Shown in pieces: positions 26,084 through 34,105 of a stretch of DNA of 64,000 nt; the first letter of the stretch is position 1, and every line of letters starts with the position of its first letter. Both the position numbers and the translations under genes were made by a program. The stretch lies in assembly GCA_025356655.1 (NCBI GenBank), contig JANXRW010000031.1, positions 37,445 to 101,444 on the forward strand, in the 5' to 3' direction. This DNA comes from Betaproteobacteria bacterium. Its GTDB lineage: Bacteria > Pseudomonadota > Gammaproteobacteria > Burkholderiales > SHXO01. The notes under the pieces were generated by a model. That model did no database searches. It was not told the DNA's origin and was given only the letters and a program-made list of their open reading frames with translations.

Positions 26084-27309
26084 ACTTCTGCTTCCCGGCG
26101 CCGGTTGAGTTGTCCGAGTTACGGCGCGATCCGCTGCTATGGGAGCAGGAACTCGATGCCCGGCCCGAGCTGGCCAAGGCACTGGAGCAGGCACTCTCGC
26201 GCCGCAGCGGGGAGTCGTACTGGCGCTCCGCGCACGATCACCTCTACGGTCTCGAATTGGCCGACCTGGGGCAGGGAAGGCCCTCCATGGCGCGGGTCTT
26301 CGGCTACTGGGACCGCTACGAGCCGCGGCCACCGGAACACGAGATCGATGCCGATCTCTTCGCCTTTTGTGTGTGGATGGCCGAGATCGCCCCCGGCATG
26401 GACCCTGCGGATGTGCGCACGGTGGCCGAGCGCGCGGGCGTGCCTACGGGTTGGCCGCAGGGTGCAATCCTGCAGGCGCCGCTGGCGGGCTGGGAGGGCC
26501 TGGGTGACTTCCACGCAACACCCCGCCACACGGTGATCGAGGGGCTGCGCATCGTCTGGGTGGAGCAGGGCACGGGCGAGACGGTGATCCTGCTGCACGG
26601 CGATGCCGCTTGGGGTTACCAGCACCGTCACCTCCTGCGCCTTCTTGCGCCGCGGTTCAACGTCGTGGTGCCGGATCTACCCGGCTTCGGGCGCTCGGAC
26701 CGGCCGATTGCGGCCAACGCTTTCACGCTGCGCTCGCTCGGACGCTGGCTGCGCAAGTTCGTGCTTGCCCTGGGGCGCCACAAAGTGACGCTGGTGGCCC
26801 AGGACCTCGCCGCGCTCCCTGCCGTGCGCGTCGCGGCGCAACTGCCGGGTCAGGTTGCACGGGTGGCCCTCCTCAGCCCGCTGTTGCCGGGTTGCACCGA
26901 TCGACAATTCTTGCAGTGGCGCCGCGCCGCGCAGCGAACCCCGCCGCACCAAGCCTTGCCGCTACTGCTCGATCGCCTGGGCCTGCCGGCACAGGACTTC
27001 ATCGGGGCTGCCGCCTACCGCGCCCCCTTTCCGACGGCGGACCATTTGCGCTGTGCCCTGCGCTTTCCTACACTCTTGCCCTTGCGGCAGGACGCGCCGG
27101 GCGCCGCGCACCAGCAGCATGCCCTGGAGGCCCTGTCGGAACGCTCCCTGCCCCTTCTCCTGCTCCTTGGGCAGGAACAGCCCACCGCGGGGCCGGGCCT
27201 CGGCTCCGCCTGGGCCACGCAGTCGGTGCAAGGCGGTGGGGGCAACCTCGCGGAACAGGCGCCGCAGGCGCTGGCTTCGGCCCTCACATCCTGGCTGAGC
27301 CACTCCTGA
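26080..27309 (+). CDS. Two-part protein with degenerate dehalogenase-like alpha/beta hydrolase domain
   Basis: The 409-residue protein has an unrecognised N-terminal part (about 1-145, rich in Trp and acidic residues, with FCVWMAEIAPGMDPADVRTV) and an alpha/beta hydrolase domain (about 150-409). The domain opens with ETVILLHGDAAWGYQHRHL and PDLPGFGRSDRP. The elbow reads VAQDLAALPA: Asp242 is kept but the dehalogenase Trp is Leu and the small Gly residues are lost. Where the catalytic His should be, the sequence is GGGGNLAEQAP, with no His. It is therefore probably not a working hydrolase of this type. It overlaps the intact homologue by 4 bases and ends the operon. Confidence 0.75.
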   Translation: MNFCFPAPVELSELRRDPLLWEQELDARPELAKALEQALSRRSGESYWRSAHDHLYGLELADLGQGRPSMARVFGYWDRYEPRPPEHEIDADLFAFCVWMAEIAPGMDPADVRTVAERAGVPTGWPQGAILQAPLAGWEGLGDFHATPRHTVIEGLRIVWVEQGTGETVILLHGDAAWGYQHRHLLRLLAPRFNVVVPDLPGFGRSDRPIAANAFTLRSLGRWLRKFVLALGRHKVTLVAQDLAALPAVRVAAQLPGQVARVALLSPLLPGCTDRQFLQWRRAAQRTPPHQALPLLLDRLGLPAQDFIGAAAYRAPFPTADHLRCALRFPTLLPLRQDAPGAAHQQHALEALSERSLPLLLLLGQEQPTAGPGLGSAWATQSVQGGGGNLAEQAPQALASALTSWLSHS

Positions 27310-27706
27310 AGCAGCAGGCACGCCTTTTGCTGAATAGTCCCATGACGGCGCAGCCCAGAGACAGTAAGCGGGTTCTGCCCGGTCATCGAACAAAGGCCCT
27401 CAACGAGGGGCGGAGACCTGCCGAAAGGCGATAGAGGTTCGAGCCGGGTAAACGGTTGCAGTTATCAGTGCTGCTTTGCTAGCGGGAAAGGCGCCAGCCC
27501 TAACGGGGTCTTGGCGCTTTTTTATGGCCCATGCCAAGGTCGGGCCAGTCTTGAACGCAGCAGGGGACTCGATCTCCTCGACGCGGAGTCTTGCTTGGCC
27601 CAGCGCGGGATACACCTTCCAGAAGCGACCAGCCCCACGAAAAGCAGTTGGCCCCGAGTCGATTCCCGCACCTGCATCCTAACCGTTGAGCCAGCGGCGT
27701 TCTTGC
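27310..27706. other. Gene-free stretch before the IS66 scar
   Basis: No coding sequence is supported after the hydrolase stop. Positions about 27395-27525 have several short complementary runs and end in a terminator, so a small structured RNA is possible, but I recognise no family. Positions 27683-27691 and 27705-27713 form a perfect 9-base inverted repeat (CCGTTGAGC/GCTCAACGG) covering the 3' end of the transposase remnant; it may be an element terminus or hairpin. Confidence 0.35.
27487..27523 (+). terminator. Rho-independent terminator
   Basis: GCGCCA (27491-27496) pairs with TGGCGC (27512-27517), followed by six T residues. An A-run precedes the stem, so the hairpin extends imperfectly. 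It lies 180 bases after the operon ending at 27309 and is the likely end of that transcript, unless a separate small RNA is made here. Confidence 0.65.
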
Positions 27707-28090
27707 TCAACGGGTCAGGGTACGCAGTACCGAGCGAAGCGGGTTGGCCGCGAAGTGCTGCTTCCACGGCCGCGGCGTCAGTTCCGCGACCCGTGATGCG
27801 GGGTGGTCTCCGACCCGCTGCAGCACGTCGAGCAGATAGATGTACGGATCGATGTCGTGCAGGCGGCAGGTCACCAGGAGGCTTTGCACGATCCCCACGT
27901 GTGTGGCGCCGAGTTCGGTCCAGGCGAACAACCAATTTGCGACCCATGGGTATCGCCTGCAAGGCGCGCGCTCTAGGTGGTTCGTGTCCACTGCCACATC
28001 CGGGTCGGTGAGGAACACCTCCGGCGCGGCGCGCCGCGTGCGGGCATAGGCCAGCGCTTGGGCCATCGGGTTACTCGGCCGCAGTCCCTG
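27707..28090 (-). pseudogene. IS66-family transposase C-terminal remnant
   Basis: The minus strand encodes the C-terminal part of an IS66-type DDE transposase: AQALAYARTRRAAPEVFLTD, PDVAVDTNHLERA, NWLFAWTELGATHVGIVQSL and LQRVGDHPASRVAELTPRPW follow the order seen in intact family members. Between LERA and NWLFAW the reading frame is locally scrambled: the expected IPMGRK segment is found only in an adjacent frame, implying two compensating small indels near 27950. The first 145 residues of the surrounding open frame (up to 28483) do not look like transposase. The element lacks its N-terminal domains and partner genes, so it is inactive. Confidence 0.7.
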
Positions 28091-28499
28091 GTATAAGCGG
28101 CTACCGGAATCCGCGTAAATCTGGCTTTCTACGCGCAAAGTCGCCGGGATGGTGATTCCGGAACAGTCAGGTTGCTGAACGGGATGGGTGCGTAGGGCGC
28201 GTAAGGTCGAGCGGATCGTTGCAACTGTTGGGTCGCAAGTTATTTCGCTGGGCCAGCGGCTTTTTGTCTCGGTTTCATTCCACGGAAAATCTGACCGTCT
28301 AGTGAAATATTGTGGGCCCTCAGGGTCGGTCTGGTTCAGCAGGGTGTCGGTGAAGTGCCCCCTTTCGCTCCGATCTTGCCACCACAGCTCCGCAGTGCCC
28401 CTGCAGAGCATTGCGCCCTCGACTTGGGTGAAGGCGGCCCGGCGACCCCCAGCGCTGGTGTAGGCGACCCTAGCCGGGGGCATTGCGCAACACCGTGGA

Positions 28500-28720
28500 T
28501 ATCTTCCTGCGGTTCGGCATGAGACACGCGCTGCGGAATAAAGTGAGCCCCAACAAGGACACCCTCGAAAAGCTGCCGGTGTGGCCGAACAGCCGCATCG
28601 ACGAACTCCTGCCGCTTACGCCGGCCGAAGCCAACCTGATCCCGATCGTCGCCGCAAGCTGCCTTGGCTGGACGCTTACGGTGCGCGCCCCTATCCGGAA
28701 GGAACCGGTTAGGGTGCCGG
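28500..28720 (+). pseudogene. Second IS66-type transposase 3' remnant with terminal repeat
   Basis: On the plus strand, DTLEKLPVWPNSRIDELLPL matches the extreme C-terminus of a different IS66 subgroup (LPxWPNSRIDELLP). It is followed by CGCTTAC at 28673-28679; IS66 ends usually carry GTAAGCG, so this fits its right terminal repeat. The orientation is opposite to the remnant at 27707-28090, so two elements were once present. No upstream catalytic domain is visible. Confidence 0.55.
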
Positions 28721-29002
28721 CGTGATGGTCGTGACGGCGTACCGCAGCTCCGCGGGGGGAACGATCCGTGGGTAACTCTGGACAGTGCCTTGAGGCTTGC
28801 GTCCCGCCTGCCCAGATGACGACCCGGATGATGAACCCACCCCTTGAAGGCGCTTGGCTTACGCGGGTATGACATCTTTTCCGCCAGTACCGGATCCTCC
28901 CGTTGCCATACAACATCACAGATTGGGCGAACGGCCCTGGCTGGCGTGCTCCAACGCCAAAGTCACACAGGGCGCACCAACGCAACGATTCCCCAGGGGC
29001 AA

Positions 29003-29030
29003 TTGCGGCGCGGCCTGGACGCGCTAGAAT
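29003..29030 (+). promoter_or_regulatory. Candidate sigma-70 promoter for the MhpD-like gene
   Basis: TTGCGG (29003-29008), a 16-base spacer and TAGAAT (29025-29030) lie about 30 bases before the start codon. The -10 is good and the -35 fair. No other promoter-like pair is near. Confidence 0.42.
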
Positions 29031-29060
29031 CACGGCCTTGAGTCTGTCGGAGTGACACCC

Positions 29061-29852
29061 GTGTCAGAGATCCTGGCCGCGGCCCGGTTCATCCACGAGC
29101 ACCGCCGTGCCCTTCGCCGCCTGCCGCTTCTCGATGCTGCGTTGCGGCCCCGCGATGAGCCTGAGGCCTACGCGGTGCAAGAGGTACTGCATGATCTTTT
29201 GGCGCTCGCCGACGAGGGCAAGCAGGCCGGGCACAAGATTGGCTGCACCACCCCGGTCATGCAAGCCTTCCTGGGCATCGCCAATCCCTGCGCTGGGGGC
29301 GTGCTCGACCGGGACGTGCATCACAGCCCCGCCCTGTTGCGCTACGGCGACTACGTGCGCGTGGGCGTCGAGTGTGAGATCGCCGTCCTGCTGGAAGCCG
29401 ACCTGCCCGCCGAAGGAGCCCCCTACGACCGCGACTCCGTGGCAAGCGCCGTGGGGGCCTGCACGCCCGCCCTGGAACTGGTCGACGATCGCTATATGAA
29501 TTACGCAGAGTTCGACACGCCGACGCTTATCGCTGACGATTTCTTCGCTTGTGGCTGCGTGCTCGGAGAACCGGTGCGCCCGTGGCGGGCGTTGGATCTT
29601 CCCTCCGTGGTGGGGATCACGACCATCAACGCCGCAGAGGTGGGTCGCGGGCGCGGGGCGGACGTCATGGGGCATCCCTTCACAGCGCTGGCGTGGCTCG
29701 CCAACCAACTGGCCGCCCGCGGCCAGAGCCTGCGCGGCGGACAGTTCGTGCTCACCGGCAGCATCGTGGCAACGCAGTGGGTGGCGCCGGGCGACCATGT
29801 GGTCGCTCGGATTCAAGGCTTGGGGCAGGTAGAAGCTCGGTTCGAGGGCTAG
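29061..29852 (+). CDS. 2-keto-4-pentenoate hydratase/fumarylacetoacetate hydrolase family protein (MhpD-like)
   Basis: The roughly 263-residue protein shows the MhpD-like pattern: AGHKIGCTTPVMQAFLGI, the metal-binding VGVECEIAVLL (two Glu), ALELVDDRY, and QFVLTGSIV-TQWVAPGDHV at the end. Members hydrate 2-oxopent-4-enoates in meta-cleavage pathways or decarboxylate 2-oxo-3-enedioates (4-oxalocrotonate decarboxylase); sequence alone does not separate these. Two GTG starts are possible (29052 and 29061). 29061 has GGAG at 8-base spacing, so I use it. It stands first in a plus-strand set with the PhyH-like and solute-binding genes, but no ring-cleavage gene is nearby. Confidence 0.82.
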   Translation: MSEILAAARFIHEHRRALRRLPLLDAALRPRDEPEAYAVQEVLHDLLALADEGKQAGHKIGCTTPVMQAFLGIANPCAGGVLDRDVHHSPALLRYGDYVRVGVECEIAVLLEADLPAEGAPYDRDSVASAVGACTPALELVDDRYMNYAEFDTPTLIADDFFACGCVLGEPVRPWRALDLPSVVGITTINAAEVGRGRGADVMGHPFTALAWLANQLAARGQSLRGGQFVLTGSIVATQWVAPGDHVVARIQGLGQVEARFEG

Positions 29853-29992
29853 TTTTCGGGGCTGGTTTCCGTTGACAGCGTGTCGCCCCGGCCTTAGCCT
29901 AAAAGCTGCCGCCGCCGGGTCCAGACATTCGGCGCAAGGCACGCCGTGGCACTGCACCACGGCAGCAACCGTGGCAGAAAAGGGGGCGCAGC

Positions 29993-30874
29993 ATGATCAC
30001 CGACCAGGACGTTTCCTTCTACCGGGAGCAGGGCTATCTTTGCGTGGAGGGTGTCGCCGACGCGCAGACGCTGCGGCGGATGCGTGAGGTGATCGCCCAA
30101 TTGACCGCTGCAGCGGCCGAGGTGGCGAGCCACAACGACGTCTATGATCTGGAGCCTACCCATACCCGCGCCGAACCCCGGGTACGCCGCATCAAGAAGC
30201 CGCACCTGCTCGACGCGGTGTTTTGGGAATTCGCCCGCAGCGACGCCCTGCTCGGCGTGCTGCGCCGCTTGTTAGGCAATGACAACCTGCGCCTGCACGG
30301 TTCCAAACTGAACATCAAGGCGCCACACTACGGATCCTCCGTCGAGTGGCACCAGGACTGGGGCTTCTATCCGCACACCAACGACGACCTCCTGGCCGTC
30401 GGGCTGATGCTCGACGACGTGGAAGCCGACAACGGCCCCATGCTCGTGCTGCCGAGAACCCACCGCGGCGTGATCTACGACCATCACGCCGAGGGACGCT
30501 TCTGCGGTGCCATGGATCCGGTGGGCTGCGCACTGGACTTCTCGAGGGCCGTGCCCGTCACTGGCCCTGCGGGCTCCTGTTCGTTCCATCACGTCCGCCT
30601 GGTGCATGGATCGGCGCAGAACACCTCGCCCAAGCCCCGCCAGCTGATGCTCTACGAAGCAGGGGCGGCTGACGCCTGGCCGTTGGTGAATTTCACGCAT
30701 CTCGAGGAGTTCAACTCCCGCATGCTCTGCGGTGAGCCGACAGGGGAACCGCGCCTTGAGCGCGTACCCGTGCGGATGCCCCTGCCGCCGGCGCTGAACC
30801 AGGGCTCGATCTACGAGAATCAGACCTCGGCGGCACGCCGCTACTTCGACCGCAAGGACGAGCGCGCCGCCTGA
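29993..30874 (+). CDS. Phytanoyl-CoA dioxygenase (PhyH) family protein
   Basis: The 293-residue protein is an Fe(II)/2-oxoglutarate oxygenase of the PhyH type. VEWHQDWGFYPHTN has the His-x-Asp iron pair and RLVHGSAQNTS the distal His with the following region for 2-oxoglutarate. GPMLVLPRTHRG is another family hallmark. It hydroxylates an unknown small molecule or acyl group in the cytoplasm. The start at 29993 follows a purine-rich GGGGGCG. It lies 34 bases before the solute-binding protein gene, which suggests a joint function (import and oxidation). Confidence 0.88.
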   Translation: MITDQDVSFYREQGYLCVEGVADAQTLRRMREVIAQLTAAAAEVASHNDVYDLEPTHTRAEPRVRRIKKPHLLDAVFWEFARSDALLGVLRRLLGNDNLRLHGSKLNIKAPHYGSSVEWHQDWGFYPHTNDDLLAVGLMLDDVEADNGPMLVLPRTHRGVIYDHHAEGRFCGAMDPVGCALDFSRAVPVTGPAGSCSFHHVRLVHGSAQNTSPKPRQLMLYEAGAADAWPLVNFTHLEEFNSRMLCGEPTGEPRLERVPVRMPLPPALNQGSIYENQTSAARRYFDRKDERAA

Positions 30875-30908
30875 GCCACCGGGTGTGCCTGCCTTAGGAG
30901 AGTCCGCG

Positions 30909-32234
30909 ATGACCGACGCTTCCCGCCGCGAGGCGGTCATGGGCCTGGGCGCCCTGGCCCTTGCCGGCGCGCTGCCTGCCAGTGCCGCGCCGAGCACCAC
31001 CCTGCGTTACACGCCCGAGCCCGGTGCCAAGCTGAAGCTCATGCGCTGGCGCCGCTTCGTCCAGGGCGATGAGGACCAGTTCTTGGCCAATCTGCGTAAA
31101 TTCACTCAGCTCACCGGGGTGGAGGTTCAGGTAACCAACGAGGGCTTCGAGGACGTGCGGCCCAAGGTGGCACTGGCCGCCAACATCGGCAGCGGCCCAG
31201 ACATCGCTTTGGGTTTCATGGAAGACCCGCACTTCGTGGCGGACCGCTTGCTCGACCTCACCGACTTGGCTGACTACCTGGGCGGCAAGTACGGCGGTTG
31301 GTACGACACCCCTAAGCGCTACGGGATCGCTACCGCCGGGCCGCGCAAGGGGCGCTGGATCGGTTTGCCCATGGCCGTGTTGGGTGCCCTGGTGAACTAC
31401 CGCGTCTCCTGGGTGCGCGAGGCGGGCTTCGAGACATTCCCCACCAGCACCGGGGACTTCCTGAAGCTGGCACGCGCGCTGGCCCGTAACGGTCACCCGC
31501 CGGGTTTTGCGCTGAGCCACGCCACGGGCGACTCCGAGACCTGGATGCACTGCCTGCTCTGGGGCCACGGGGCCCGCTTGGTGGACGAGCACAACAACGT
31601 GGTCATCAACAGTCCGGAGACCGTCGCGGCCATCGAGTACGTGCGGGAACTGGCGAAGACTTTTATCGACGGGGTGTTCTCCTGGAGCGGCGTGTCCAAT
31701 AACAATGCCTTTCTGGAGGGGAAGATATCCTGCACCTCCAACGGCATCTCCATCTACTACGCCGCGCAGCATTCCACGGATCCCAAGGTCCGCGCCGTGG
31801 CCGAGGACATGAATCACGCGGCCTTGCCGGTGGGGCCCGTAGGGCACCCCACGGAGTTGCACCTGCTCACCCAGGCCATGGTGTTCTCGCACACGCGCTA
31901 CCCGAACGCCGCGCGCGAACTGCTGCGCTTCCTCTTCGAGCGCGAGCAGTACGACCCCTGGGTGACGGCCTCTAGCGGTTATGCCAGCGCGCCACTAAAG
32001 GCTTTCACCAATAATCCGGTGTGGACCAATGACCCCAAGCACCTGCCCTACAGGGACTGTGCCGCGCGCATGCTGTGGAGCGGTTACGCGGGCGACGTGG
32101 GGCATGCCTCCGCGGGGGTGCTGGCGGACTGGATCATCGTGGATATGTTCGCGCAGGCGGTGGCCGGGCAGAAGACCCCTGCACAGGCGGCCGCCGAGGC
32201 GGACAAGCGCGCCCGCCGGCACTACCGCGGCTGA
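30909..32234 (+). CDS. Extracellular solute-binding protein (family 1), Tat-type signal
   Basis: The 441-residue protein starts MTDASRREAVMGLGALALAG, a twin-arginine-like signal (SRREAVM) with a hydrophobic run and a PASA cleavage area. The mature part has the family 1 (sugar/oligosaccharide/glycerol-phosphate type) pattern: LRKFTQLTGVEVQVTNEGF, ANIGSGPDIALGF, GKISCTSNGISIYY. The start at 30909 is backed by AGGAG; an upstream ATG at 30885 would put eight residues before the signal. No permease or ATPase gene accompanies it, so it is an orphan binding protein. Together with the PhyH-like enzyme upstream it may handle one substrate. Confidence 0.85.
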   Translation: MTDASRREAVMGLGALALAGALPASAAPSTTLRYTPEPGAKLKLMRWRRFVQGDEDQFLANLRKFTQLTGVEVQVTNEGFEDVRPKVALAANIGSGPDIALGFMEDPHFVADRLLDLTDLADYLGGKYGGWYDTPKRYGIATAGPRKGRWIGLPMAVLGALVNYRVSWVREAGFETFPTSTGDFLKLARALARNGHPPGFALSHATGDSETWMHCLLWGHGARLVDEHNNVVINSPETVAAIEYVRELAKTFIDGVFSWSGVSNNNAFLEGKISCTSNGISIYYAAQHSTDPKVRAVAEDMNHAALPVGPVGHPTELHLLTQAMVFSHTRYPNAARELLRFLFEREQYDPWVTASSGYASAPLKAFTNNPVWTNDPKHLPYRDCAARMLWSGYAGDVGHASAGVLADWIIVDMFAQAVAGQKTPAQAAAEADKRARRHYRG

Positions 32235-32259
32235 GCCCGCGGGGCACGGCCAGAACTGG

Positions 32260-33486
32260 CTAAAGCTTCTCGCTCGCACTCCAGCGGGCCATGAGCGCGT
32301 TCGACGGCAGGGCTTCGTCCACGAGCTTGCGAGCCGTTTCCTGGCCCGCCACCGGCAGGCCCTTGGGGTCGAGCAGCCCGATCTGGACCAATACCGAGGC
32401 TTGGTCCCAGTAGATGTGCTCGTGGTAGATCTTTTCACCGCGGAATTTCACGATGGCCACGAGCGGGATCTCCACATACTTTCCCGTGGGTGCGATCCCC
32501 GGAAGCATCCAGTCGATTTCGATGTCGTGGGTAAAACAGAAGAGCATCTCGTCGACCACCTGGCTCGCACCAATCGTGCGAGAGATGGGCACCAAGCGCG
32601 TATCGGCGGGCGTGGTGGGGATGAAATGGTGCCGGTAGAAGCGAGCGAGATTCTTGTGCCCCACTCCCCCAGTGAGCGTCGGGATGTGGTTGACGTAGGG
32701 TTCAGCCACCATGGTGGCCATGGTGGCGTCCACGTCCCGGTGCGCGAACTCGTTGGCGGTGTGGGCGTCCCACAGGGTGGACAGGTCATAGACCGGTCCC
32801 AGCACCTCGCGGAACAGGGCGACGGAGCGCTCGTGCGCCATGAGCGCCGAGGGCTTGTGGAAATGGTCGCCGCCGGTGCGGGCAAAGGCGTGGTCAACAC
32901 CCGGGTAGACGTGGATGGAGACATGGGCATTGTCGGCGAAGGCGGCTTGGATGGTCGCCACCGATGCAGCGGGCACGAACTTGTCCTCGGAGGCGAAATG
33001 CAGCACCAGGGGGCAGGCGATGGGCTCCTGCAGGCTCGCCTCGATGCCGACACCGTAGTAGCCCACGGCGCAGTCCACTCCGGACCGCGCGGCGGCCAGG
33101 TAGGCCAGTTTGCCGCCCAGGCAGAATCCCAGAGCGCCGACGCCACCGGTGACCGCGGCCTGCGCGCGCAGGTTGCGCACGGCTGCCGTGATGTCCTCCA
33201 CGCCCTTGTTCATGTCGAAACGCTGGAAGAAGCCGAAGGCGCGCGCCCAGTCCGCTTCCGTGTAACCCAGGTCCACGTCCTTTTCCAGGCGCCAGAAGAG
33301 ATCGGGCGCGAGTACGACGTACCCCTCTTCGGCGTAGTAGTCGGCGACCTCGCGCACGTAGGCGTTGATCCCAAAAATTTCCTGGCACAGCACGATACCG
33401 GGCCCCGTACCGCTCGCGGGCAGAGCCAAATAACCCCGGAACTTGCCTCCGTCCAGGGCGTCGATTTCGATCCATTGTCCCGCCAT
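32260..33486 (-). CDS. Dienelactone hydrolase fused to a SnoaL-like domain
   Basis: The 408-residue fusion has an N-terminal dienelactone hydrolase (about 1-230) with Glu36 in CQEIFGI, nucleophile Cys122 in GFCLGG, Asp168 in SEDKFVP and His199 in GVDHAF. A C-terminal SnoaL/NTF2-like domain follows (about 240-395), with WDAHTANEFAHRDVDATMATM and YHEHIYWDQASVLVQIGLL. DLH enzymes open dienelactones in chlorocatechol pathways, but many members act on other esters. NTF2-like domains form a small pocket and often isomerise or bind ligands. Both halves look intact. It is convergent with the solute-binding gene (25-base gap) and alone on its strand. Confidence 0.87.
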   Translation of the reverse strand: MAGQWIEIDALDGGKFRGYLALPASGTGPGIVLCQEIFGINAYVREVADYYAEEGYVVLAPDLFWRLEKDVDLGYTEADWARAFGFFQRFDMNKGVEDITAAVRNLRAQAAVTGGVGALGFCLGGKLAYLAAARSGVDCAVGYYGVGIEASLQEPIACPLVLHFASEDKFVPAASVATIQAAFADNAHVSIHVYPGVDHAFARTGGDHFHKPSALMAHERSVALFREVLGPVYDLSTLWDAHTANEFAHRDVDATMATMVAEPYVNHIPTLTGGVGHKNLARFYRHHFIPTTPADTRLVPISRTIGASQVVDEMLFCFTHDIEIDWMLPGIAPTGKYVEIPLVAIVKFRGEKIYHEHIYWDQASVLVQIGLLDPKGLPVAGQETARKLVDEALPSNALMARWSASEKL

Positions 33487-33563
33487 GTCGCCTTGCTCCC
33501 GAAAAGACGTTTGCCTTCGCCGCAGGCGCGCCTTGCGGCCGCGACGATCCTGGGAGCGGACTC

Positions 33564-33987
33564 TTACACGCGCTCCGCGCGGGTGTCAATGCGCCCGCCG
33601 GGGGGCTCGATTCGCGTCCGTCCCGCCTCCGCTTCGCGCAGCGGGGCGCAGGGCTTCAGGCTGGCATGGCAACGTCGTGTGAGTTCCTGATAGGTCCGCG
33701 TGCCCTCGGCTTTCCAGGCCAACTCCTCCTCGGTGAGTTCCCGCAGGACGCGCGCCGGCAGGCCCGCGGCCCGCGGCCCGTGTGCGAGCAGGGATTTCCA
33801 TGCCGGCCTTCACGAAGGCACGAGCGGCGACGATGGCACCCTCGCCCACCACCGCCGGGTCCATCACCACGGCATGCATGCCCACGAGTGCGTTGCGCCG
33901 GATGCGGCAGCCGTGCGGAACTGCGCCGTGGCCGATGTGCCCGAGGACCTGCACCACGGTGTCGGTTCCCGGGAATCCGTGCAGGGT
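33564..33987 (-). pseudogene. paaY: Broken paaY-like gamma-carbonic-anhydrase family gene
   Basis: The minus strand reads [40 protein letters not shown] and [16 protein letters not shown], the hexapeptide left-handed helix of PaaY. A frameshift near 33780-33795 then moves the rest to another frame: [37 protein letters not shown], ending at TAA 33564-33566. WKxxGTxxYQxL is the PaaY C-terminal helix. The N-terminal half of the family is missing: an in-frame TGA sits at 33988-33990 just before LHGF. It is therefore truncated and frameshifted. PaaY is a thioesterase of phenylacetate catabolism; its usual neighbour paaI lies just upstream and is intact. Confidence 0.78.
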
Positions 33988-34105
33988 TCAGTTGTCCTGT
34001 TGATTTATTTGATCGGTTGTGTGTATCGGTCGTCTTCCCTGGGCCGCAGGATAGGCTGAAATCCGCGGCCCCGAGAGCCCAGCGGGCCGTCAGCTCGCGC
34101 CGCGG

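Noticed and set aside
27420..27490. Slight resemblance to a cyclic-di-GMP riboswitch second half
   Set aside because: The conserved first half and tetraloop/receptor elements are missing, and no gene follows on that strand.
27683..27713. Perfect 9-base hairpin as terminator
   Set aside because: There is no T-run on either side, and it overlaps the stop of a transposase remnant; it is more likely an element end.
32029..33690. 553-residue plus-strand open frame
   Set aside because: It is antisense to the dienelactone hydrolase fusion and starts inside the solute-binding gene; there are no motifs.
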